Source of the DNA: Mycolicibacterium sp. S2-37 | GTDB taxonomy: Bacteria > Actinomycetota > Actinomycetes > Mycobacteriales > Mycobacteriaceae | Direction of reading: 5' to 3' | DNA length: 64,000 nucleotides | NCBI RefSeq assembly: GCF_017352375.1 | Contig: NZ_JAFEVR010000002.1 | Span: forward strand, 237,878-301,877 | Part shown: piece by piece, positions 55,852 to 63,912 of the stretch | Position numbering within the stretch: the stretch's first letter is position 1 | Layout of the letters: every line of letters begins with the position of its first letter | Program-made: the position numbers and the translations under genes | Notes under the pieces: model-generated | The model's database searches: none | Told to the model about the DNA's origin: nothing | The model's input: the letters and a program-made list of their open reading frames with translations, nothing else

Positions 55852-57753
55852 TCAGACCTGTTCGACGTTCAGCGGTGACAGGTCGGTCTCCATGAACACG
55901 ACGTTGTAGTCGCCCCAGATCGACATGTTCCAGTACAGGGTGCTGACGTCGGGCTGACCGTCCCTACCCGTCAGCAGGCCGGTGCCCGACCACGGGTGGA
56001 TCATCGGCGCATACAGCCCGGGGTAGTCGGCCGAACGGGCCAGCGTGATCGGCGACGACCACGGCCCCTGCGGCTGACTGGCCGTCCGCATCTGGATGTC
56101 GTTGTTGCCGTCGCCGTACAGCACGACGTACTGGTCGAGGTATTCGTTGTACTGCACCGACATCTCGCTGACATTGCCGCCGGTCTTCGCGCCGAACAGG
56201 CCGCCGAGGTAGCCGCCCAACACGTTGGGATCGTTGGCGAAGTCGATGATGAAGCCGAGCGGCCCCGCGGACCGGGTCGAGTCGCCGATGATCGGCACCG
56301 CCGCGGCCGGCCGGCCGACGACCCAGCCGCTGCCATCCCAGTACTCGTACCTGGACAGGTCGGTGACCGATCCCTCGGGCACCCGGGACAGATAGGCCGA
56401 CCCGGCGCGGCCCGACGGCGTGGCGAACGCGTACAGATAGCGCACGCCGTTCTCGCCGACCTGGTCTTCGGGCTGCAGGACGTAGGCGAACTGCTGGAAG
56501 TTCTGGTTGCCTGCGACGTACGGCGTCGACGACCGGAACCAGCCGGCCGAGCGGATCGTCGACGGCACCACCCGCCAGTCGCCGCCGTTCTCACCCGGAT
56601 AGAACTGCGAGATCGCCGAGTAGTTGGTGGTCCACCGGCCGGGGGTGTCCCACGATCGGACCGACATGTAGTTGACGTACTGCCTGCCGTTGATCTGGAC
56701 GCCCGCAGTCGGGATGACCGTCACCTCGGTGGGGAACAAAAAGCCCAGTTCGGTGGTGGACGCGTCGATGAACTGGAAGGCCGGCCCGGTCTGAGCGAGT
56801 TCCAGCCCGGGCTGATCACCGGTGTAGAAGTCGGTGTCGTAGCTGATCAGCAGGACGTTGCTGCGCCAGTCGCCGGTCATCCGCGGCCCGCTGAAGGTGT
56901 CGCCGAAGGCGAGATGGATGAAGGGTTGGCCGTCGATGGTGCCGCCGTCCCACATGATGCCCAGGTCGGTGCCGTAGATGTTGAAGCTCGAGGTGTCGTT
57001 GGTCTGCGGCACCTCGGTGCCGCCCAGGACGCCCTGGTTGGTCACGCCGGTCACCCAGCCCAGCGGGGTCGACGCCAGCGCGGAGGGCCGCGCCGCCGTC
57101 GTGTTGGCCGCGGCCGCCAGCGTGGTGGACTGCGCCAGCGACGTCGACTGTGCCGTCGAGGTCATCTCGCGGGCGGCTTCGCGGCGCGCGGAGGCCATCA
57201 GGCTGAGCAGCGCGGCATCCGGCGCGGGCGCCTGGGGGCTGTCGCCGTCGGCCGGCGGTGCCAGGCGGGCCGCGGACGCCAGGGCGGTGGTGCCGACCGG
57301 GGTGGTCTGCGCAGCGGAGGTTGCCGTCTGCGTGGTCTCGGCAGCGGGCGGCGTCGCCGGAGTCTTGGCGGGGGCGCTGGATCGGGCGAGGGCCCGCTCG
57401 GCGGGGCCGTCTTGCTCTGTGCCGCGGGTGAGCCCGCGCGACCTGCTGCTCGGGGCCTCGTCGTCGGCCGCCGCCGGGGTGCTGTTGGACCGCGTCCCGG
57501 TGCGCTCGGCGGCGGATGACCTGGTGGTCGACGATGTCGAGGATGCGGCCGTTGGACCGGCTGACACCCCGCTCGAGGCGCGGCTCTCGTTCGATGACGA
57601 CGAGGACGAGGACGACGACGAAACACCTGAGCTCGAGGAGTCCTCGGCCCATGCCACACCCTGGCCGAGCGACACCGCGGCGCCGACGCCGAGGGCGATA
57701 GCCAAACCGCCGATCCGGCCGACGTAAGTGGCCGCGCTGATTCTCGGCTTCAT
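55852..57753 (-). CDS. DUF4185 (GH183-like) secreted arabinanase candidate
   Basis: 633 residues from ATG 57753, placed 9 nt after GGAGG. The signal peptide (about 1-36, ending VAWAED) is followed by Ser-rich and Ala/Thr-rich linkers to about 225. The DUF4185 domain (about 230-633) has YGTDLGIMWDGG, HLAFGDTFSG, FLFPTEVTVIPTAG, QFYPGENGGDW and the final GLYAPMIHPWSGTG. DUF4185 is the family of the GH183 endo-D-arabinanases, which cut the arabinan of the mycobacterial wall. Activity of this member is inferred. The long disordered linker is unlike simple catabolic enzymes and fits a surface-anchored remodelling enzyme. Confidence 0.82.
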   Translation of the reverse strand: MKPRISAATYVGRIGGLAIALGVGAAVSLGQGVAWAEDSSSSGVSSSSSSSSSSNESRASSGVSAGPTAASSTSSTTRSSAAERTGTRSNSTPAAADDEAPSSRSRGLTRGTEQDGPAERALARSSAPAKTPATPPAAETTQTATSAAQTTPVGTTALASAARLAPPADGDSPQAPAPDAALLSLMASARREAAREMTSTAQSTSLAQSTTLAAAANTTAARPSALASTPLGWVTGVTNQGVLGGTEVPQTNDTSSFNIYGTDLGIMWDGGTIDGQPFIHLAFGDTFSGPRMTGDWRSNVLLISYDTDFYTGDQPGLELAQTGPAFQFIDASTTELGFLFPTEVTVIPTAGVQINGRQYVNYMSVRSWDTPGRWTTNYSAISQFYPGENGGDWRVVPSTIRSAGWFRSSTPYVAGNQNFQQFAYVLQPEDQVGENGVRYLYAFATPSGRAGSAYLSRVPEGSVTDLSRYEYWDGSGWVVGRPAAAVPIIGDSTRSAGPLGFIIDFANDPNVLGGYLGGLFGAKTGGNVSEMSVQYNEYLDQYVVLYGDGNNDIQMRTASQPQGPWSSPITLARSADYPGLYAPMIHPWSGTGLLTGRDGQPDVSTLYWNMSIWGDYNVVFMETDLSPLNVEQV

Positions 57754-57880
57754 GTTCTGCATCCTCCGTTGACGATCCGTTGTGCGGATACGGATCATCG
57801 CACCGCGACGAGCCAAAGTTGCGGCGAACACCCGGCATTTCTCAGAAATTCTCAGCATGTTCCTGTGAGGTGACTGCGGG

Positions 57881-57886
57881 TACCCT
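57881..57886 (+). promoter_or_regulatory. -10 hexamer TACCCT, leaderless promoter of the DUF808 gene
   Basis: TACCCT ends 7 nt before ATG 57894. Confidence 0.45.
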
Positions 57887-57893
57887 TCGCGCC

Positions 57894-58859
57894 ATGAGCG
57901 CGGGACTGTTCGGACTGCTGGACGACGTTGCGGTGCTGGCGCGCCTTGCTGCGGCTTCGGTCGACGACATCGGCGCCGCCGCGGGCCGCGCAACCGCGAA
58001 AGCGGCCGGCGTGGTGATCGACGACACCGCGGTGACGCCGCAGTACGTCACGGGCATCTCACCCGAACGCGAACTGCCCATCATCAAGCGGATCGCGATC
58101 GGGTCGCTGCGCAACAAGTTGCTGTTCATCCTGCCCGCGGCGCTGCTGCTGAGCCAGTTTCTGCCCTGGCTGTTGACTCCGATCCTCATGCTCGGCGCGA
58201 CGTATCTCTGCTACGAGGGAGCGGAGAAGGTGTGGGGCCGCATCCGTGGGCACGACCACAGCGCCGTGCCCGCCGCCATGGCGGGGGAGGACGCCGAGAA
58301 GAAGATGGCCGCCGGGGCCATTCGCACCGACTTCATCCTGTCCGCGGAGATCATGGTGATCGCGCTCAACGAGGTCGCCGACGAGGCGTTCCTGCCCCGG
58401 TTGATCATCCTGGTGGTCGTCGCCCTGGTGATCACGGCCGCGGTGTACGGCGTGGTCGCCGCGATCGTCAAGATGGACGACATCGGCCTGAACCTGGCGC
58501 GGCGCAGCTCGGGTTTCGCCCGCAAGATCGGCCGGGGCCTGGTCGCGGGCATGCCGAAACTGCTCGCCGCCCTGTCGCTCATCGGCACCGTGGCGATGCT
58601 GTGGGTGGGCGGCCACATCCTGTTGGTCGGCACCGACGAACTCGGCTGGCATACGCCCTACGGCTGGGTCCATCACGTCGAGGAAGCCGTGCACCACGCC
58701 GTCAGCGGCGTCGGCGCCGTGCTGGCGTGGCTGGTGAACACCGCGGCGTCCGCCGTCATCGGACTGGTGGTCGGCGCGATCGTCGTCGCGATCGTGAGCG
58801 TGCTGCCCTTCGGCCCCAAGAAGCACCACGAGGCCGAGGCGCACGACACGCAGGCGTGA
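57894..58859 (+). CDS. DUF808 (YedI-like) membrane protein
   Basis: 321 residues from ATG 57894. The family start MSAGLFGLLDDVAVLARLAA is exact for DUF808. GRATAKAAGVVIDDTAVTP and FILSAEIMVIALNEVADEAF are the other conserved blocks. Five or six hydrophobic helices from about 75 to 310. E. coli YedI is the namesake; its function is unknown. It is followed 38 bp later by a tiny acidic leaderless ORF. Confidence 0.85.
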   Translation: MSAGLFGLLDDVAVLARLAAASVDDIGAAAGRATAKAAGVVIDDTAVTPQYVTGISPERELPIIKRIAIGSLRNKLLFILPAALLLSQFLPWLLTPILMLGATYLCYEGAEKVWGRIRGHDHSAVPAAMAGEDAEKKMAAGAIRTDFILSAEIMVIALNEVADEAFLPRLIILVVVALVITAAVYGVVAAIVKMDDIGLNLARRSSGFARKIGRGLVAGMPKLLAALSLIGTVAMLWVGGHILLVGTDELGWHTPYGWVHHVEEAVHHAVSGVGAVLAWLVNTAASAVIGLVVGAIVVAIVSVLPFGPKKHHEAEAHDTQA

Positions 58860-58885
58860 CGGGGTTCGCCGATCGTCGCGGGGGG

Positions 58886-58891
58886 TAGACA
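58886..58891 (+). promoter_or_regulatory. -10 hexamer TAGACA, leaderless promoter of the ORF at 58898
   Basis: TAGACA ends 6 nt before ATG 58898. Confidence 0.35.
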
Positions 58892-58897
58892 CCTCCG

Positions 58898-59005
58898 ATG
58901 ACTGAGCCACACGTCGACGCCGCCGAGGACGACGGGTCCGCCGAGATGCAACCCGAAGACGGCGGTGCGGCGCCGGAATCGTCGGTCGATCACCGCGACG
59001 ACTGA
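58898..59005 (+). CDS. Very small acidic protein
   Basis: 35 residues: MTEPHVDAAEDDGSAEMQ with a similarly acidic remainder ending SSVDHRDD. The -10-like TAGACA 6 nt before the ATG and the strong coding bias for G/C third positions suggest a real leaderless gene. There is no domain or membrane segment. It resembles the small acidic protein at 51843 in composition. Function unknown. Confidence 0.4.
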   Translation: MTEPHVDAAEDDGSAEMQPEDGGAAPESSVDHRDD

Positions 59006-59013
59006 GGCGTCAT

Positions 59014-59787
59014 TCAGCGGCCAGTCCACCGCGGTACTCGCTTTTCGAGCCACGCCCGGGGACCTTCGGCAGCGTCCGCGGTCGCCCCGGCCACCTTGCG
59101 CATCGTCTCACCGAACCGCACGGACTCGATCCATCCCATGTCGGCGGTCCGCCACGCCACCTCCTTGGTGGCCCGCTGTGCGAGCGGGGCCGCGTCGGTG
59201 AGGGTGCGGGCCCACGACATCGCTTCGGCGCGTAGGTCTTCTGGCTCGACCAGCCGCCACACCAGGCCCATCTCCTTGGCGCGTTCGGCGCTGACCGGTT
59301 TGCCGGTGAGCAGCAGTTCCATCGCATTGGCCCAGCCCACCCGATGCGGCAGCCGAATCGCCCCGACGATCGTCGGCACGCCGATGGAGACCTCCGGATA
59401 GGAGAACGTGGTTGCGGTGCTGGCGATCACGAAGTCGCAGAACAGAACTCCGGTCAGCCCGTAGCCGATGCAGGGGCCGTGGACCGCGGCGATGGTCGGT
59501 TTGAACAACTCCATGCCGGACTCGAAGGAGTTGATCGTCGGCTTCTCCCAGAACGTGCCGCCGAACGTGCCGACCGCGCCCTCGCCGTCTTTGAGATCGC
59601 CGCCGGCGCAGAACACGTCACCGTTGGCTGTCAGGATCCCCACCCACGCGTCCTCGTCGTCGCGGAACCGGTCCCAGGCTGCGTTGAGTTCCTGGCGCAG
59701 CGCCCCGTTGATCGCGTTGCGCGCCTCGGGCCGGTTCAGCGTGATGGTGGCGATGTGGTCCTGTTGCTCATAGGTCACGAGGCTCAT
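59014..59787 (-). CDS. Enoyl-CoA hydratase/isomerase family protein
   Basis: 257 residues from ATG 59787. Crotonase fold: oxyanion-hole blocks CAGGDLKDGE (about 62-71) and HGPCIGYGLTGVLFCD (about 103-118), then PEVSIGVPTIVGA with a glutamate at the catalytic position. This protein hydrates or isomerises enoyl-CoA, most likely in beta-oxidation or breakdown of an aromatic/terpenoid acid. A minus-strand -10 TAGGGT ends 7 nt before the ATG (leaderless). It is divergent from a MarR regulator; a CoA ligase and an SDR lie nearby, forming a catabolic cluster. Confidence 0.88.
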   Translation of the reverse strand: MSLVTYEQQDHIATITLNRPEARNAINGALRQELNAAWDRFRDDEDAWVGILTANGDVFCAGGDLKDGEGAVGTFGGTFWEKPTINSFESGMELFKPTIAAVHGPCIGYGLTGVLFCDFVIASTATTFSYPEVSIGVPTIVGAIRLPHRVGWANAMELLLTGKPVSAERAKEMGLVWRLVEPEDLRAEAMSWARTLTDAAPLAQRATKEVAWRTADMGWIESVRFGETMRKVAGATADAAEGPRAWLEKRVPRWTGR

Positions 59788-59794
59788 GGGTCGC

Positions 59795-59800
59795 ACCCTA
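59795..59800 (-). promoter_or_regulatory. -10 hexamer TAGGGT, leaderless promoter of the enoyl-CoA hydratase gene
   Basis: Minus-strand TAGGGT ends 7 nt before ATG 59787. Confidence 0.45.
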
Positions 59801-59817
59801 GTTCCCGCGCGCGGCCC

Positions 59818-59823
59818 TAAGCT
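59818..59823 (+). promoter_or_regulatory. -10 hexamer TAAGCT, leaderless promoter of the marR gene
   Basis: TAAGCT ends 6 nt before ATG 59830. The palindrome at 59826 covers the transcription start. Confidence 0.5.
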
Positions 59824-59825
59824 GA

Positions 59826-59835
59826 TGACATGTCA
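59826..59835. promoter_or_regulatory. MarR operator candidate 1
   Basis: TGACATGTCA, a perfect 10-bp palindrome that includes the marR start codon. The same ten bases occur before the SDR gene (61131-61140), so both are probably bound by this MarR protein. Confidence 0.55.
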
Positions 59836-60333
59836 ACCAAACTCGACGAGTCGCAGCGCCGCGCCTGGTTGAGCTACATGCGGGTCTACCACCGGCTCGA
59901 GTACGAGATGAACCGCCAACTGCAGGCCGACCACGCGATGTCGCTCAGCGACTTCACCGTCCTCAACACGCTGACCAACGCGCCGCGCGGCCGTGCGCAG
60001 CTCAACGTGCTGGCGACGACCATCGGATGGGAGCGCAGCCGGTTGTCCCACCACCTGCAGCGGATGGCGCGGCGGGGCCTGGTCGAGCGCCGGCCGTCCG
60101 ACCGCGACGGCAGGGCCACCGACGCCGTTCTGACCGACGACGGCCGGCGCGCGTTCAGCGCAGCTGCGCCCTCGCATGCGGCGTGGGTGAAGACGCTGGT
60201 GTTCTCCGATCTGACCCGCACACAGGAGCAGGAACTCGCCGAGATCCTCGGCGAGGTCTATGAATCCATCCTCCGCCGCGGAACCCTGCCGCGGCCGGAG
60301 ATCGATGAGGACCGGCCGCGGCAGGCGCACTGA
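59830..60333 (+). CDS. MarR family transcriptional regulator
   Basis: 167 residues from ATG 59830. Winged-helix MarR domain at about 30-125: SLSDFTVLNTLTNAP, LNVLATTIGWERSRLSHHLQRMARRGLV (read as ATTIGWERSRLSHHLQR and MARRGLVER), SDRDGRATDAVLTDDG with the wing. Many MarR proteins sense aromatic or CoA-linked ligands. The palindrome on its own start codon implies autorepression. It converges on the SDR gene, with 1 bp between the two stop codons. Confidence 0.88.
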   Translation: MSTKLDESQRRAWLSYMRVYHRLEYEMNRQLQADHAMSLSDFTVLNTLTNAPRGRAQLNVLATTIGWERSRLSHHLQRMARRGLVERRPSDRDGRATDAVLTDDGRRAFSAAAPSHAAWVKTLVFSDLTRTQEQELAEILGEVYESILRRGTLPRPEIDEDRPRQAH

Positions 60334-60334
60334 C

Positions 60335-61081
60335 TCAGACCTGCACCTGACCACCGTCGACGAAGAGTTCGGTTCCGGTGACGAACGTGCTCTGGTCCGA
60401 TCCCAGGAACACCACCGCAGCGGCGATCTCGTCGGGGCGACCGATGCGTCCCAGGGTCACGTCGGCGGTCAGCTCTTCGAGCAGCGTGTGCTCCTGACCG
60501 CTCGGGGCCAGCCCCTTGAGCCCCGGCGTCTCGATCGGCCCGGGGGTGACGGTGTTGACGCGGATGCGACGACCGGCCAGTTCCGCCGCCCAGGTGCGGC
60601 CCAGTGACCGGATGGCGGCCTTCGAGGCGCCGTAGGCACTGAACGAAGGCGTTCCGTTGTGAGCGGCAGTGGATCCGGTGAGCACGATCGACGCCCCCTC
60701 GTTGAGCAGCGGCAGCACTTTCTGGATCGTGTACACGGTGCCGAACACGTTGGTGGAGAACGTGTCCTGCAGATGCTCGGGGGTGATCTCGCCGAGCGCG
60801 GCGAACTCGCCACCACCGGCATTGGCGAAGACGACGTCGAGTCCGCGGCCCCGGGATTCGATCGCGGCCACCACCGCGTCGAGGTCATCGGGCCGGGACA
60901 CATCACCCCGGACACCGGTGGCGGATGCCCCGATCGAGGCGGCGGCAGCGTCCACCCTGGCCTGGTCGCGTCCGGTCACGATGACGTGCGCGCCCTCGGC
61001 GGCGAGACGCTGCGCGGTCGCCAGTCCGATGCCGGAGGTGCCCCCGGTGACCAGTGCCGTCTTGTCGGTGAGTTGATTCAT
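60335..61081 (-). CDS. SDR family oxidoreductase
   Basis: 248 residues from ATG 61081, with GGGAG upstream. Cofactor loop TGGTSGIG (12-19), NAG (87-89), S137, Y150 and K154 (YGASK). R38 after the second strand (VTGRDQ) favours NADP(H). The final DGGQVQV is usual for the family. The substrate is unknown, but the setting (CoA ligase, hydratase, MarR) suggests a step in acyl or aromatic acid catabolism, or aldehyde/quinone reduction. The palindrome shared with marR lies 49 bp upstream. Confidence 0.88.
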   Translation of the reverse strand: MNQLTDKTALVTGGTSGIGLATAQRLAAEGAHVIVTGRDQARVDAAAASIGASATGVRGDVSRPDDLDAVVAAIESRGRGLDVVFANAGGGEFAALGEITPEHLQDTFSTNVFGTVYTIQKVLPLLNEGASIVLTGSTAAHNGTPSFSAYGASKAAIRSLGRTWAAELAGRRIRVNTVTPGPIETPGLKGLAPSGQEHTLLEELTADVTLGRIGRPDEIAAAVVFLGSDQSTFVTGTELFVDGGQVQV

Positions 61082-61129
61082 GTCGTTCTCCCGGGTGCAT
61101 GTCGGTTGCTTACGCAGTCCTCAACATGC

Positions 61130-61141
61130 GTGACATGTCAC
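61130..61141. promoter_or_regulatory. MarR operator candidate 2
   Basis: GTGACATGTCAC, a perfect 12-bp palindrome that includes the ten bases found at the marR start. It lies between the CoA ligase stop codon and the SDR start. Confidence 0.55.
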
Positions 61142-62704
61142 CTATTCCCCGGTGGTGTCCAGTGCACCTTCGGCGATCAGCGTCCGCAGGCCGCGACGGT
61201 CCAGCTTGCCGCTCGGCAATGTCGGTATCCGGTCGCTGGTGGTCAGCACCCACCGCGTCGGGACCTTGTAGGCGGACAACGCGTCACGCGCGGCCGACGA
61301 GAGCGCGGCCACGTCGACGTGTCCCGCCGGCACGACGACCGCACACACCTCCTCGCCGCGCTCAGGGTGGTCCACGCCGACCACGACGCACTGCACCACT
61401 CCGGGCAGCTCGGCGATCACCGATTCGACCTCCAGTGGTGAGACGTTCGCACCTGCCGCCTTGATCAGGTCGGTGGTCCGGCCGACGTAGAACAGGCGAG
61501 GGTCGCCGGCGCGGCGGTAGACCCGGTCGCCGGTGTGGTACCAGCCGTCGTCGTCGAAGGTCTCGCACCGCTCGCGCTTGTTGTATCCGGCCATCACGCC
61601 GATGCCGCGGACGAGGAGCTCACCGACGGTCCCTTCGGGTACCGGGGCACCGTCGTCGTCCACGATGGCGATGTCGGTGAAGGCGAATCCGCCTGCGGTC
61701 TCGGTCATGGTGCGGTGCACCGGATAGCCGTCGGGGACCGCGGTCATCGCGATGTCAAGTGGGCCGTCCCGCAGTATGGGGGCGCTGGACAGATCCCGTG
61801 CCGCGAAAGTGGGATGTTCGCGCAGACGCTGAGTGAAGCTGGGCCAGCCGACGATGCCGGTGACACGTTCGGACTCGGCCAAGTCGAGGGCCGTCTCCGG
61901 GTCCAGGCGGGGGAGGGTGACGACGGTGGTCGGGACGTGCAGGGCGCCGGTGACGGCCAGCAGTCCACCGACCCAGAAGAACGGCATCGCGCACAGGATT
62001 CGCGCGGTGTCTCCCGACCCGGTGACGACGCGCACGGCGCTCGGCCAGGTGGAGGTCTGACGGACCAGTGTGCCGTGGGTGTGCAGCACGCCCTTGGGAT
62101 CGGCGGTCGAACCCGAGGTGTGGATCATGACGGCCAGATCGGCGGGTGACACCTCGCTCTCGACGGCGGTGAGCACATCGGGGTCCACCCCGCCGCCCTC
62201 CCATCGCGTCGCCCAGAGGCGATCAGATCCGTCGGTGAGCACGATCTGGCGCAGATACGGCGCCGCGGTGAGGGTGAGCCCGCCGGCGCGCTGACCGGCC
62301 AAGCCGGGAAGCGCCGCCTCGAAGCGTTCGGCGACGTCGATCCCGAGCACCGCCGACGGCGCCGCGAGCAGCGCGACGTCGGCCAGCCGCAGCACTTTCG
62401 CGATCTCGGCCGGACGGTAGAGGGTGCTCAGCGGCACGACGACCGCCCCGATACGCGACAGGGCCAGCCACCAGATCACCCAGTCCACACCGTTGGGGAA
62501 GAACACACCGACTCGGGTGCCCTTGCCGACGCCGTGTCGTAACAGCTGCCGCGCCAGAATTCCGGACCGCGACCGGGCCTCGTCGTAGGTCAGCCGGTCG
62601 GTCGGTGTGATCAGGTAGGTCCGCGATCCGAAATCTTCGGCGCTGCGCGCCAGCAGCGCCGGGATGGTCGGCCGTTCATCGGTCACGTCAAACGAAACGG
62701 TCAC
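61142..62704 (-). CDS. AMP-dependent acyl/aryl-CoA ligase
   Basis: 520 residues from GTG 62704, with GGAAGGA upstream. The adenylation motifs are intact: IHTSGSTADPKGVLHTHG (about 190-207), AGYNKRERCETFDDDGWYHTGD in two parts, GRTDLIKAAG-like hinge (GRTTDLIKAAGANVSP) and the catalytic Lys in PSGKLDRRG. It activates a carboxylic acid as an acyl-adenylate and transfers it to CoA. The acid is unknown. It is upstream of the SDR on the same strand (60 bp). With the hydratase and MarR it would start a CoA-dependent breakdown pathway. Confidence 0.9.
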   Translation of the reverse strand: MTVSFDVTDERPTIPALLARSAEDFGSRTYLITPTDRLTYDEARSRSGILARQLLRHGVGKGTRVGVFFPNGVDWVIWWLALSRIGAVVVPLSTLYRPAEIAKVLRLADVALLAAPSAVLGIDVAERFEAALPGLAGQRAGGLTLTAAPYLRQIVLTDGSDRLWATRWEGGGVDPDVLTAVESEVSPADLAVMIHTSGSTADPKGVLHTHGTLVRQTSTWPSAVRVVTGSGDTARILCAMPFFWVGGLLAVTGALHVPTTVVTLPRLDPETALDLAESERVTGIVGWPSFTQRLREHPTFAARDLSSAPILRDGPLDIAMTAVPDGYPVHRTMTETAGGFAFTDIAIVDDDGAPVPEGTVGELLVRGIGVMAGYNKRERCETFDDDGWYHTGDRVYRRAGDPRLFYVGRTTDLIKAAGANVSPLEVESVIAELPGVVQCVVVGVDHPERGEEVCAVVVPAGHVDVAALSSAARDALSAYKVPTRWVLTTSDRIPTLPSGKLDRRGLRTLIAEGALDTTGE

Positions 62705-62780
62705 CCGCCGATCCTTCCGGAATGAGGCCCAGCTAACGCAGGTGGGTCGGAATCCGGCATCGTGGCGCAACGTTGCACCT

Positions 62781-63896
62781 GTGGTGACGTCACCGCCTTA
62801 CAATGCCGTGCCCGCGCGCCGAACGCCGGCGGACCTGGCCGACCGATTGCTCGACGTCAAGCGGATCTACCACGAGCCCGACATCGAACGGTTCGCGCGT
62901 GCCCGCCACGTGCTGGACCGGTTTCCCGACGCCGAGCGCATCGAAGTGCTCTCACATCAGGCCATTCCGGGTCTGTACGGCAACGAGGGCAACGTCGAGG
63001 ACTGGGTCCGCAACAAGCGCGAGGTGCTTGTGCTGGGCGAGAAGAAGAGCCTGTCCGCCCGTCGTAACGAACGGTCCAGTGATTGGATCGCGCCGTCCAC
63101 TGCCAACGGTTGCGCGATGGCCTGCTCGTACTGCTACGTGCCGCGCCGCAAAGGTTTCGCCAATCCGATCACGGTGTTCACCAACATCGAGAAGATCCTC
63201 GGCTACCTCGAGCGGCACGCTGCGCGCCAGGGCGTGAAGCCCGAACCCAACCAGTGCGACCCGAAAGACTGGGTATACGACATCGGCGAGAACAGCGACT
63301 GTTCGGTCGACGCGATGGTCTCGGACAACGTGCGCGACCTGGTCGACCTGTTCGCTCGAATCCCCAACGCCAAGGCCAGTTTTGCGACCAAACTGGTCAA
63401 CCGGGACCTGCTCGACTACGACCCGCGCGGCGGCACCCGCATCCGGTTCAGTCTGATGCCGGCCGAGACGTCGCGGCTCGTCGACGTCCGGACGTCCAAG
63501 GTGGCCGACCGCATCGCCGCACTCGACGACTTCGTCGACGCCGGTTACGAGGTACACCTGAACTTCAGCCCGGTCATCGTCCATGAGAGCTGGCAGGCGG
63601 ATTGGGCTGAGCTGCTGACGCAGATCGCCGACGGCACCACTGAGCGCACCCGCCGTCAGCTCGCCGCCGAGATCATCTTCCTCACCCACAACGAGGGGTT
63701 GCACGAGGTCAATCTCGGCTGGCATCCCAAGGGGGAGGAGCTGTTGTGGCGGCCGGATCTGCAGCAGCTGAAGCGCAGTGAGAGCGGCCAGTGGAACGTC
63801 CGCTACAAGAGCCCCTGGAAAGGCCGCTGGGTCGCCGAACTCACCGGCCTGATATCCGAGACGTTGCCGGACTGCCGTATCCGTTACGCGTTCTGA
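62781..63896 (+). CDS. Second spore photoproduct lyase-like radical SAM protein
   Basis: 371 residues from GTG 62781; GTG 62784 is equally possible and an earlier frame overlaps the ligase gene. The cluster cysteines are C111, C115 and C118 (NGCAMACSYCYVPRR). ASFATKLVNRDLLDYDPRGG, then TRIRFSLMPAETSRLVDVRT, and GYEVHLNFSPVIVHESW follow, matching SPL-family proteins from actinobacteria. It is only distantly similar to the protein at 53551. The reaction is unknown; a DNA-lesion repair role is an inference from the family. GGTGACGTCACC, a 12-bp palindrome, lies at its start. Confidence 0.82.
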   Translation: MVTSPPYNAVPARRTPADLADRLLDVKRIYHEPDIERFARARHVLDRFPDAERIEVLSHQAIPGLYGNEGNVEDWVRNKREVLVLGEKKSLSARRNERSSDWIAPSTANGCAMACSYCYVPRRKGFANPITVFTNIEKILGYLERHAARQGVKPEPNQCDPKDWVYDIGENSDCSVDAMVSDNVRDLVDLFARIPNAKASFATKLVNRDLLDYDPRGGTRIRFSLMPAETSRLVDVRTSKVADRIAALDDFVDAGYEVHLNFSPVIVHESWQADWAELLTQIADGTTERTRRQLAAEIIFLTHNEGLHEVNLGWHPKGEELLWRPDLQQLKRSESGQWNVRYKSPWKGRWVAELTGLISETLPDCRIRYAF

Positions 63897-63912
63897 GACG
63901 GCGAAGAGCCGT

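Noticed and set aside
62766..62794. Palindromes GCAACGTTGC and GGTGACGTCACC near the second SPL-like gene as regulator sites
   Set aside because: Short GC-rich palindromes arise often by chance, and no partner regulator or second copy was found.
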